18,953 nucleotides of DNA from an uncultured Oscillibacter sp. (GTDB lineage Bacteria > Bacillota > Clostridia > Oscillospirales > Oscillospiraceae): the NCBI GenBank assembly GCA_947245315.1, contig CAMXNV010000015.1, forward strand, positions 1 through 18,953, written 5' to 3'. Position numbers and translations under genes: made by a program. This document shows positions 7,701 to 12,464 of this stretch, piece by piece. Each line of letters starts with the position of its first letter. The first letter of the stretch is position 1. Below the pieces are notes generated by a model. It saw only the letters and a list, made by a program, of their open reading frames with translations, was not told the origin of the DNA and did not search any database.

Positions 7701-9185
7701 GTTCTTGTCCGCCCGGAAGCTCACGGAGCTCAGGGGCTTGTCGCCGTCCCGTTCCCGGGCGGTGTAATAGGTCCACTCCATCACCCGGTCCCGGTCCATG
7801 GACCGGCCGTCCAGGTAGAGGGAGCCCGCGAAGCCGTCGTAATTCTTGTCGGGGTAGAAGTCCACGTAGCGGACGCTGGTGGAGTCGTTGGCCAGGACCC
7901 GGTAGGCCTCCTCAAAGCTGGAGACCTTGAAGTTCACCGTGCCGCCCGGGGCCACGCGATAGAGGATGTCCGAGGCGTTGACGGCCTTGCCGGAGATGGT
8001 CAGGGTTCCGGAGATCTGGTTGTCGTAGTTGTCCGTGGCCTTATAGCTCAGGGTCAGGGGGCCGGAGGTGCTGGGGACGAAGTAGAGGTATTTGTCCAGG
8101 CCGGAGTATAGATAATCCGTATTGGTCAGTTTGTCCTTGCTGCTGTTGGCATAGAGGTTCCCGCTGCCCCCGGCGGTCTCGAAGCGGATGCTGGAGAAGC
8201 TGTTCCGGCCCGTGAGGGCGCTGAACTTGGCCGCCACCTGGGTGCGGATCTCATTGCCGATGAGCTTGCCGCCGGTGGCCCCGGTGGCCAGGTCGGCGTT
8301 CTGGCCGGTGGCCCGGAGCTTGTAGACGGCGGAGTAGCTGAGGTTGCTGTTCACGGGGGTGGTGGCGGGGGACACCGTGTTCTGGCCGGTGTAGGCGAAG
8401 TAATTGGCCTTGCCGGAGACCCAGCCCTGGAAGGAGTGATTGCCGGGAACGGAGGGCATGGAAGGGGTGGAGGTCTTAGGATAGCCCCCCTTGGCGACGC
8501 TCTCGGAGGAGGTGCCGGAGCCGGTGTAGAAGGTCACGGTGAAGGAGGAGGCGCTCATGCGGAAGTTGCAGGTATCGCAAAGACCGTCCTGATTGCTGTC
8601 AACATGGGAGTGGGTAGCCTTACAGCGGGTGCAGGGGCCGCTGGTGCTGTAGTTGTGGCCCAGAGCCGGGGCTTTGCTGTCTACTCTATAGCTGGCACCA
8701 CAGACTTTGCACTTATATATAATGTATCCTCCGGTTGTACAAGTGGGGGCTGTAGCCTCACCGTTCCCTGTGGGGACATGGTTTTCCACATCTCCTCTGG
8801 CCGTACAGCCCGGGGTCTTGCAGGCATGCCAATGGCTACTATCATCAGGTACCCACTTGGTATCATAGTCATGAGGAGCCCTGGGGAGAATTTCTGTTAT
8901 GGTAGTTTTGCAATACACGCACCTGTAAGTGCGCGTTCCTTCTCGAAGACAGGTCGCGTCTTCGCCGCCGTCTTCTCTTCCATTCGATTTATGGTTGACA
9001 GAGAAATTTGTTCTTCCACAGTCCGCACAATCGATTACGTCCTGGCCGCCGTTTCCTCCTCCCTTTTGCAAAGTAAAGTTATTATGTTCGCACACAGGAT
9101 CCGCCAGCGCCGCCGGCGCGAGCCCCACGATCATAATCAAAGCCAGCAGAAACGCCGGCAGCTTTTTCTTCCAAAATCCGTTCAT
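4800..9185 (-). CDS. Large secreted SLH-domain surface protein with tandem repeats
   Basis: A probable S-layer-associated protein of 1461 residues. The signal peptide is clear: FWKKK basic head, a hydrophobic core, and APAALA with cleavage after about Ala28. Residues 30-205 carry several Cys-x-x-Cys ribbon-like units ending in GHNY-type strings. About 208-290 resembles an InlB/Listeria-Bacteroides beta-repeat. About 298-1292 holds one divergent and seven clearer repeats of ~127 residues. Residues 1293-1461 contain three SLH motifs (KEFKDV start, DGYANGNFGPDNTITYGAAL, EGYFSNGTSTFRPSNTLTRG), which bind pyruvylated secondary wall polymers. I chose the ATG at 9185 because GGAGG lies 8 nt upstream and the signal peptide follows directly; an in-frame ATG at 9200 would place that site inside the gene. 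Function beyond surface display or adhesion is unknown. The first ~600 bp are visibly more A+T-rich than the rest. Confidence 0.88.
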   Translation of the reverse strand: MNGFWKKKLPAFLLALIMIVGLAPAALADPVCEHNNFTLQKGGGNGGQDVIDCADCGRTNFSVNHKSNGREDGGEDATCLREGTRTYRCVYCKTTITEILPRAPHDYDTKWVPDDSSHWHACKTPGCTARGDVENHVPTGNGEATAPTCTTGGYIIYKCKVCGASYRVDSKAPALGHNYSTSGPCTRCKATHSHVDSNQDGLCDTCNFRMSASSFTVTFYTGSGTSSESVAKGGYPKTSTPSMPSVPGNHSFQGWVSGKANYFAYTGQNTVSPATTPVNSNLSYSAVYKLRATGQNADLATGATGGKLIGNEIRTQVAAKFSALTGRNSFSSIRFETAGGSGNLYANSSKDKLTNTDYLYSGLDKYLYFVPSTSGPLTLSYKATDNYDNQISGTLTISGKAVNASDILYRVAPGGTVNFKVSSFEEAYRVLANDSTSVRYVDFYPDKNYDGFAGSLYLDGRSMDRDRVMEWTYYTARERDGDKPLSSVSFRADKNAKEGAELVIPYRVSYNSANAYDGNLRILIDKDGQEGDVVYRVAPGGTVAFNRSDFNEAYQEVSNSSRRIDYVEFDPGNDYTTFSGKISVSGHADFNQRDLSLEQFYYSSSNNNDYVIDDLIFRAASNSRDGDSLEIPFRAFYSRDDYADGILRILVDKYGSKDVVICNVAPGGTTRLNKSDFNEAYRALSGNSSRTISAVSFEAPSSYKSFDAALYIRNNILELSQLTHSKTWFYYSNSKEGDYPLDDLNAQADRDAREGESLTIPFKAYYDNDDSNYEEGTLRIHVTSEANTITYEAAPGGTVSFQIEDFNRAYQTMSGNSGRTIQYVAFEADSDYASFAGSICTGNTALTRNNLSYNQTQFYYNTPAYGTYALNSLSFRPNTTARDGSSISVRFRAHYSASDFEEGTLKLVVDSSAGGDVSYTVTPGRTVNFDRTKFDDFYRKTYSGDSLDYIVFDAPSVNDFPDNYGTIYTGYNTSYSTSFSRSNLHRARFYYNASDKGRDDYALNDMTFAAASSFVTGKVVLRFTAYGSNSRSVEGTLVITPTTATGNATSSLLGSIRYAVTGGTNVQINSNDLARFYKAAYPAGTLQYVTLNDIPAAGALYYNYYGASRYGTSAREQITAANRSRSFYLSPATANEYALTELTYVPSGTNYCASIPFTAYGTGGQALSGAILISVTSKAVSEVYGPTPKGTAVTFPASSIAAAVSAATGTTPSGFQLLKLPAVNVGTIYVGNTTTLANTTTVYGYNTGTQQLGELRFVPAANYTGPVEIPYVALNASNTPIASGVFSLGVLNARKEFKDVTAATWCYKYVVELADAGVIDGYANGNFGPDNTITYGAALKLIMKAAGYPEQAPTVPGSTFSGYLAKAQADGLITRNNVNLSGPITRLQVAQLAAGALKLDINNLSSVKPFTDTADVYVQALNAAGIVEGYFSNGTSTFRPSNTLTRGQVSAIVWRMQNYRK
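5310..7970 (-). repeat. Seven tandem coding repeats (~127 residues each) in the SLH protein
   Basis: Units begin on the minus strand near 7970, 7592, 7214, 6824, 6440, 6023 and 5642. Units 1-4 open with a VAPGGTV-like string after a tyrosine or equivalent. They continue with a xFNEAYR helix-like segment, a strand ending in FYY, an L-x-x-L-x-F strand, an IPFRAYY strand and a closing EGTLRILVD strand. Units 5-7 are progressively more diverged. A further, weaker unit precedes unit 1 (about 8290-7970). The strand pattern suggests a beta-sandwich related to cadherin-like or tandem-95 repeats, but I cannot assign a named family. Confidence 0.8.
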
Positions 9186-9239
9186 ACACAATACCTCCAT
9201 GCCAGATGCTTCGAATGTTCAGGGTGCACAATACTGCTC

Positions 9240-9296
9240 TTTATACCATACCGGAAACCGCTGCCGCATTCATGAACAAATTGTGAACAAGCGGCA
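9240..9296 (-). promoter_or_regulatory. Promoter and candidate operator of the SLH gene
   Basis: On the minus strand an extended -10 element, TGGTATAAA (9248-9240), lies 55 nt upstream of the ATG; no good -35 box is visible. Just upstream is a dyad, TGCCGC (9262-9267) with GCGGCA (9291-9296). It encloses two direct TGAACAA copies (9273-9279 and 9284-9290), 11 bp apart, about one helical turn. The position fits a regulator binding over or beside the -35 region. Confidence 0.45.
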
Positions 9297-9407
9297 ACAT
9301 TTTGGTATCATTGTACAAAAATAGACGGGTTTCACCCCTTGACAAAGAAACGCGGTTGTGCATCCCATAAGCAGCGCCCGCGGCGGGGCCGCCGGTTCCC
9401 CCGCCCG

Positions 9408-10259
9408 TCAGCGGGGGCAGAGTCTTCCCAGCAGCGGCTCAAAATCCACGCCCTCCTGGAGGGACAGCCCCTGGGCCACCGTCCGCACGGCGCAGTCGTG
9501 AATAAACTCCACCGCCAGCCCGGCGGCCTCCGCCAGGGAGGCCCCCCGGAGCAGCCCCCCGGTGAGGACGCTGGCGAAAATGTCCCCCGTCCCGTGGAGG
9601 GGGTGGGCGACGAAGTCCGTCTGGACGGCCTCCGTCCGGCCCGTCCGGGCGTCGAAGCACATGGCCCCCGTCCGCCCCGGCGACAGGGAGGCCCCGGTGA
9701 TGGCCACCGAGCGCCTTCCCCCCAGGCTCAGGGCCTCCGCCAGCTCCCGGAGGGCCGCCTCGTCCCCGGGGGAGCCGCCGTGGGGAAGCTCCCGGTAGTC
9801 CCGGCCCAGGAGAAAGGCGGCCTCCGTCAGGTTCGGGGTGATGACGTCCGCCAGCTTTGCCAGCTCCGCCATTCCGGCGCACATGGCCGGGGTGTAGGTC
9901 TGGTAGGCCCGGCCGTCGTCCCCCATCACCGGGTCCACCACCACCAGGGTGTCCGGCCCGCGGAAGTCCCGGATGAAGTCCGACACGATGCCGATCTGAC
10001 GCCCGCTGCCCAGGAAGCCGCTGTAGATGGCCTGGAAGCGGAGGTCCAGGGACTTCCAGTGGGCCGCCACCCGGGGCAGCTCCTCGGTCATGTCCAGGAA
10101 GGTAAAGCCCTCAAATCCGCCGGTGTGGGTGGAGAGAAAGGCGGTAGGCAGGGGGCAGCACTGGACGCCCATAACGGACAGGATGGGCATCACCTCCGTC
10201 AGGGAGCAGCGCCCGAAGCCGGACAGGTCGTGTATGACGGCGGCACGGGGGGTAGGCAT
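9408..10259 (-). CDS. Pyridoxal/pyridoxamine kinase (PfkB/ribokinase-like superfamily)
   Basis: A 283-residue cytosolic kinase of the PdxK/PdxY family, expected to phosphorylate pyridoxal, pyridoxine or pyridoxamine with ATP in B6 salvage. Visible landmarks are the N-terminal HDLSGFGRCSLT, where the family contacts pyridoxal, STHTGGF at 43-49, VVVDPVMGDDG ending at 116, TPNLTEA at 141-147, and the anion-hole/catalytic GTGD at 223-226 with Asp226 as base. Length is normal for the family. The ATG at 10259 follows an AAGAGGA ribosome site. It is transcribed away from the AraC-type regulator across a 152-bp shared intergenic region, so that protein may control it. No clear T-rich terminator follows the gene. 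Preference among B6 vitamers cannot be read from sequence. Confidence 0.88.
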   Translation of the reverse strand: MPTPRAAVIHDLSGFGRCSLTEVMPILSVMGVQCCPLPTAFLSTHTGGFEGFTFLDMTEELPRVAAHWKSLDLRFQAIYSGFLGSGRQIGIVSDFIRDFRGPDTLVVVDPVMGDDGRAYQTYTPAMCAGMAELAKLADVITPNLTEAAFLLGRDYRELPHGGSPGDEAALRELAEALSLGGRRSVAITGASLSPGRTGAMCFDARTGRTEAVQTDFVAHPLHGTGDIFASVLTGGLLRGASLAEAAGLAVEFIHDCAVRTVAQGLSLQEGVDFEPLLGRLCPR

Positions 10260-10315
10260 AGCGAAGTTCCTCTTTTCCTCAGTTTAAGCAAGTTGGCCGG
10301 TTGGAAACCAGGACC

Positions 10316-10344
10316 ATTGTACAGCGGTTTTGAAAAAAGCGCAA
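10316..10344 (-). promoter_or_regulatory. Candidate promoter of the pyridoxal kinase gene
   Basis: On the minus strand TTGCGC (10344-10339) and TACAAT (10321-10316) have a 17-bp spacer. The -10 box is good and the -35 box weak, which would suit an activated promoter. An inverted repeat CTTTTCTCGAAAAG (10358-10371) lies just upstream, between this and the araC -10 region. Confidence 0.45.
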
Positions 10345-10377
10345 GAAGAACGGATTCCTTTTCTCGAAAAGCTGTGA

Positions 10378-10399
10378 TATAGTCAATGCAGTTGAAAAG
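10378..10399 (+). promoter_or_regulatory. -10 region of the araC-type gene, matching the terminal repeat of the 4492-4683 element
   Basis: TATAGT (10378-10383) is a good -10 box 29 nt before the GTG start; the upstream -35 is weak. The sequence starting there, TATAGTCAATGCAGTTGAAA, matches the right terminal repeat of the multi-hairpin element (minus strand from 4683) at all but one of 20 positions. No second end is visible nearby, so it is a solo terminal repeat or a shared promoter motif. Confidence 0.5.
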
Positions 10400-10411
10400 G
10401 GGGGACACGCC

Positions 10412-11137
10412 GTGGCGAAGTTTTCGTATCGCAGAGAGGAGGACCTGGAACTGGTTCTCTGCAAGCGCTCCCTGCTCTCTTACCCCCGGCACAACCACGT
10501 CTCCGTGGCGGCCCTGGGCTTTGTCCTGGAGGGGTCCCTGGAGCTGGTCACGGAAGAGGGCTCCCGGCTCTGCCGGGCGGGGGAGTGCTTTGCCCTGCCG
10601 CCCTACGCGGCCCACTGCCTGAACGCCCAATCCCCCTACACCCTCCTGAGCCTCTGCGCCGGAAGGGATGTGCTGGAGCGCTATGAGGAGCGGGCGGGGG
10701 ACGTCTCCCGCTTTCTGGCGGACGCCTTGAGGGTCCCGGAGCTGGAGGCGCGGATGCTGGAGGCCCTGGGGGCTCTGGCCCGGCGGGTCCCCTCCCGAGC
10801 CGGGGAGAGCGCCGTCCGCCTTCTGCGGGACCGGCTGGAGGCGGAGCCGGAACGCCGGTGCTCCCTGGAGGAGCTGGCCGCCTCGTCCTATGTCAGCAAG
10901 TACCACCTGATTCGCCGCTTCAAGCGGGAAGTGGGGCTGACGCCTCATCAATTCCAAATGCAGAACCGGGTCCGCAAGGCCCAGCGGCTGCTCCGGGACT
11001 CCGCCCCCACGGCGGAGGCGGCCCTGGCCGCCGGGTTTTGCGACCAGAGCCACCTGAGCCGGTATTTCAAGCAGATTGTAGGGTTGACCCCCGGCCAGTA
11101 CCGGCGGTGCTGGAACACGGAGGTTCCCCTGCTTTAG
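10412..11137 (+). CDS. AraC-family transcriptional regulator with cupin-like sensor domain
   Basis: 241 residues. The N-terminal half (about 15-85) has the small beta-barrel pattern of AraC-type ligand domains: PRHNHVSVAALGFVLEGSLE, then AGECFALPPYAAH. The C-terminal 100 residues hold the two helix-turn-helix units of the family: LEELAASSYVSKYHLIRRFK at 152-171, and AALAAGFCDQSHLSRYFKQI with GLTPGQYR (203-231), a near-consensus AraC signature. Ligand and targets are unknown; the divergent kinase and convergent cupin are obvious candidates. The start is GTG at 10412 with AAGGGGGG upstream. Its stop overlaps the cupin stop by a few bases, so the two genes converge with no room for separate terminators. 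Confidence 0.9.
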   Translation: MAKFSYRREEDLELVLCKRSLLSYPRHNHVSVAALGFVLEGSLELVTEEGSRLCRAGECFALPPYAAHCLNAQSPYTLLSLCAGRDVLERYEERAGDVSRFLADALRVPELEARMLEALGALARRVPSRAGESAVRLLRDRLEAEPERRCSLEELAASSYVSKYHLIRRFKREVGLTPHQFQMQNRVRKAQRLLRDSAPTAEAALAAGFCDQSHLSRYFKQIVGLTPGQYRRCWNTEVPLL

Positions 11138-11526
11138 AGGAGGGCCGGGAGGAACTTGGCGAAGAGGCACAGGCCCTCAGCCCCGGCCCGCACCTCGTGG
11201 GGGACACCCTTAGGCAGGACGGCCAAGACGCCGGGGGCATAGTCCAGCGTCTCCCCGGCGCAGAGGCAGGCGCCCCCGCCCGCCAGGACCTCGTGGGTTT
11301 CCAACTGGGTCTGGTGGGTATGGAGACCAATCACCCGCCCCGGGGCGACGCGCACCAAGTGATAGCTGAACTGCCCGCCGGTCTCCCGGCCGGTGACCAG
11401 GTGCTTGAGCTCCACGCCCTCGAAGGACGGGTGGGGCTCCCAGGGGAGCTTGTCGAAGGGGAGGGCGGGGCGGTCTGGGGCGCACAGGCGGCCCTGCTCG
11501 CTGAAGGTTTCAAAGAGGGTAAGCAT
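11134..11526 (-). CDS. Small single-domain cupin protein
   Basis: 130 residues, one cupin_2-type barrel, cytosolic. Cupin motif 1 is intact (Gly67, His69, His71, Glu76, Gly83). Motif 2 is nearly so (Gly99, Pro105, Gly107, His110), lacking only the terminal Asn. The His/His/Glu/His metal site is therefore complete. Small cupins of this kind include sugar or polyol isomerases, dioxygenases and sensors; nothing here decides between them. I start at ATG 11526 because AAAGGAG lies 8 nt upstream. A longer reading from TTG 11544 would absorb that ribosome site. A 12-bp palindrome lies 30 nt upstream. The gene converges on the AraC-type regulator with overlapping stop codons. Confidence 0.8.
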   Translation of the reverse strand: MLTLFETFSEQGRLCAPDRPALPFDKLPWEPHPSFEGVELKHLVTGRETGGQFSYHLVRVAPGRVIGLHTHQTQLETHEVLAGGGACLCAGETLDYAPGVLAVLPKGVPHEVRAGAEGLCLFAKFLPALL

Positions 11527-11555
11527 GAAATGAACTCCTTTCAAAAATGGGATTC

Positions 11556-11569
11556 GGCAAGCGCTTGCT
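11556..11569. promoter_or_regulatory. cre/LacI-like palindromic operator candidate upstream of the cupin gene
   Basis: GCAAGCGCTTGC (11557-11568) is a perfect 12-bp palindrome centred on CG, 30 nt upstream of the cupin ATG. Over 14 bp it matches 8 of the 10 fixed positions of the CcpA cre consensus TGNAANCGNTNNCA, failing only at the two outer bases. This fits a LacI/GalR-family operator. No convincing -35/-10 pair is visible nearby, so the mode of action is open. Confidence 0.4.
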
Positions 11570-11668
11570 GGTTTTCAGCATAGCCTATATGCGGGGAGAG
11601 GGCTTGTATAAAATTGCGCGGTTTGTCTTCCGGAGGGGTGGGGGGTCAATAAGGCCCTCTTTTTCCGA

Positions 11669-11977
11669 CTTTTGAAAAGGGCGTGTCCTATTCAAAATAT
11701 TTTATCGTGTAGGGGCGGACCTATGTGTCCGCCCTTCTATAGGAAGTACCGGGCCCCACAGGGTGTTCTATCGGTAGGACACCTTGTAGGGGCAGCCCCC
11801 CTGGGCTGCCCGGGCCCCCGGAACCCCGGCAGTTTCAGAGGATCGGGCCGCCGGACACCCGCAGGGAGTGCGCCGCATCCGTAAGGCGGCAAGACCGCCA
11901 ACGGCTGCGCAGGGCGGCGGCCCCTACGCCGAATTTCCCTTGTCAAAATGCGTGACCGGACACTCCCTTTTCAAAAG
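11669..11977. mobile_element. Composite interspersed repeat (MITE-like) with 20-bp terminal inverted repeats
   Basis: The left end CTTTTGAAAAGGGCGTGTCC (11669-11688) and right end GGACACTCCCTTTTCAAAAG (11958-11977) are inverted repeats with one mismatch in 20. Internally it holds a GTAGGGGCGG...GTGTCCGCCC module (11709-11738), a CCCCACAGGGTGTTCTATCG module (11754-11773), a GTAGGGGCAG...GGCTGCCCG module (11786-11812), a CCCCGGCAGTTTCAGAGGA module (11823-11841) and an inverted GC-rich end (11912-11926). The modules recur singly at 65-210, 14025-14087, 14837-14856 and 14904-14934. No transposase or credible gene lies inside, and no target duplication is obvious. It fills the gap upstream of the tRNA promoter. 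Confidence 0.7.
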
Positions 11978-11983
11978 AGGGAC

Positions 11984-12013
11984 TGGACGGCGGGGGCGGA
12001 GCTGTGCTATAAT
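11984..12013 (+). promoter_or_regulatory. Promoter of the tRNA-Leu gene
   Basis: A perfect TATAAT (12008-12013) lies 32 bp upstream of the tRNA. TGGACG (11984-11989), 18 bp before it, matches four of six -35 positions. The -35 begins only 7 bp after the repeat element ends at 11977. Confidence 0.65.
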
Positions 12014-12045
12014 GCCTCTTGGCCCTTCGCCGGGCCATGGCATCC

Positions 12046-12130
12046 GCGCCCGTGGCGAAATTGGTAGACGCAGTAGATTTAGGTTCTACCTCCTTCCGGA
12101 ATAGGGGTTCGAGTCCCCTCGGGCGTACCA
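12046..12130 (+). tRNA. tRNA-Leu, anticodon UAG
   Basis: An 85-nt class II tRNA with CCA encoded. The acceptor GCGCCCG (12046-12052) pairs with CGGGCGT before A-CCA (one G-U). The D-arm has the usual TTGGTAGACG. The anticodon stem GTAGA/TCTAC encloses TTTAGGT with anticodon TAG at 12080-12082. The variable arm forms a TCC...GGA stem, and the T-arm is AGGGG-TTCGAGT-CCCCT. The long variable arm and the anticodon agree on leucine (CUN codons, chiefly CUA). It is a single tRNA with its own promoter. Confidence 0.95.
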
Positions 12131-12134
12131 GCTC

Positions 12135-12203
12135 AGGAATTCCCCTTACCGCTGCGCTTCCCGCCCCGAAGGGGCGGAAAGCTCCGCCGGACGGGGAATT
12201 CCT
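12135..12203 (+). other. Long hairpin after the tRNA
   Basis: AGGAATTCCCC (12135-12145) pairs perfectly with GGGGAATTCCT (12193-12203). The enclosed CCGCCCC/GGGGCGG (12161-12167/12171-12177) adds a second stem. It lies between the tRNA 3' end and the T-tract terminator, so it would be in the precursor trailer, perhaps blocking exonuclease entry or helping termination. No T-tract follows it directly. Confidence 0.55.
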
Positions 12204-12210
12204 TCGCTTT

Positions 12211-12250
12211 CAACTGCGACCCACTTCGTTGGGCTCGCAGTTGATTTTTT
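12211..12250 (+). terminator. Rho-independent terminator of the tRNA-Leu transcript
   Basis: CAACTGCG (12211-12218) pairs with CGCAGTTG (12236-12243), with a CCCA/TGGG inner stem around a TTC-containing loop. ATTTTTT follows (12244-12250). Confidence 0.85.
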
Positions 12251-12300
12251 ACGGGGGACGGAGGACGAGAGACGGGGGACGAAGGACGGGAGACGGGGGA
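12251..12300. repeat. 21-bp tandem repeat, about 2.4 copies
   Basis: Two 21-bp units (12251-12271 and 12272-12292) and the first 8 bp of a third. The units start ACGGGGGACG and differ at only two positions. Strand composition is purine-rich (G/A). It lies between the tRNA terminator and the terminator of the minus-strand NfeD-SPFH operon. No gene covers it convincingly. Confidence 0.75.
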
Positions 12301-12398
12301 TTAAAAAATGGCCGGGTCTTCAAAATGAAAATTTTTGCTCAACGGCTTTGCTTCTTCTGCTCCTTCGATTATCCTTGAAAAGCCTTGCGATGCAAACA

Positions 12399-12424
12399 AA
12401 GGCCCCGTCCATCGGACGGGGCCT
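12399..12424 (-). terminator. Terminator of the NfeD-SPFH operon
   Basis: AGGCCCCGTCC (12400-12410) pairs perfectly with GGACGGGGCCT (12413 onward to 12423) around a tiny loop. On the minus strand it is followed by TTTGTTTG. It is about 41 nt past the SPFH stop codon, beyond the parS site. Confidence 0.8.
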
Positions 12425-12432
12425 TGCTTGCG

Positions 12433-12448
12433 TTTGTTCTGGAACAAA
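12433..12448. other. 16-bp palindrome abutting parS
   Basis: TTTGTTC-TG-GAACAAA is an inverted repeat with 7-bp arms. It ends at 12448, immediately before the parS site begins at 12449. Both palindromes are 16 bp long and share the TGTT...AACA outline, but the centre is TCTGGA instead of TCACGTGA. It may be a second protein site or a decayed parS copy. Confidence 0.5.
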
Positions 12449-12464
12449 TGTTTCACGTGAAACA
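12449..12464. other. parS chromosome-segregation site (ParB/Spo0J binding)
   Basis: TGTTTCACGTGAAACA is an exact 16-bp palindrome identical to the bacterial parS consensus defined in Bacillus subtilis. ParB (Spo0J) loads and spreads from such sites to organise the origin region and recruit SMC. The site begins directly after the TAA stop codon of the SPFH gene (12465-12467, minus strand). parS sites usually cluster in the origin-proximal part of the chromosome, so the window probably lies there. A chance occurrence of a specific 16-mer in 19 kb is very unlikely. Confidence 0.93.

Noticed and set aside
5022..8111. Plus-strand open frame of 1029 codons opposite the SLH gene
   Set aside because: Gly/Val/His-rich shadow translation with no start signal. 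The minus strand has a signal peptide, repeats, SLH motifs, a ribosome site and a terminator.
9186..9200. Upstream ATG (9200) for the SLH protein
   Set aside because: Using it would bury the GGAGG site inside the gene and put five extra residues before a normal signal peptide.
12046..12130. tRNA-Leu as the attachment site of an integrated element
   Set aside because: No integrase, phage genes or duplicated tRNA 3' end are visible downstream; the neighbouring repeat element lies upstream of the tRNA promoter.
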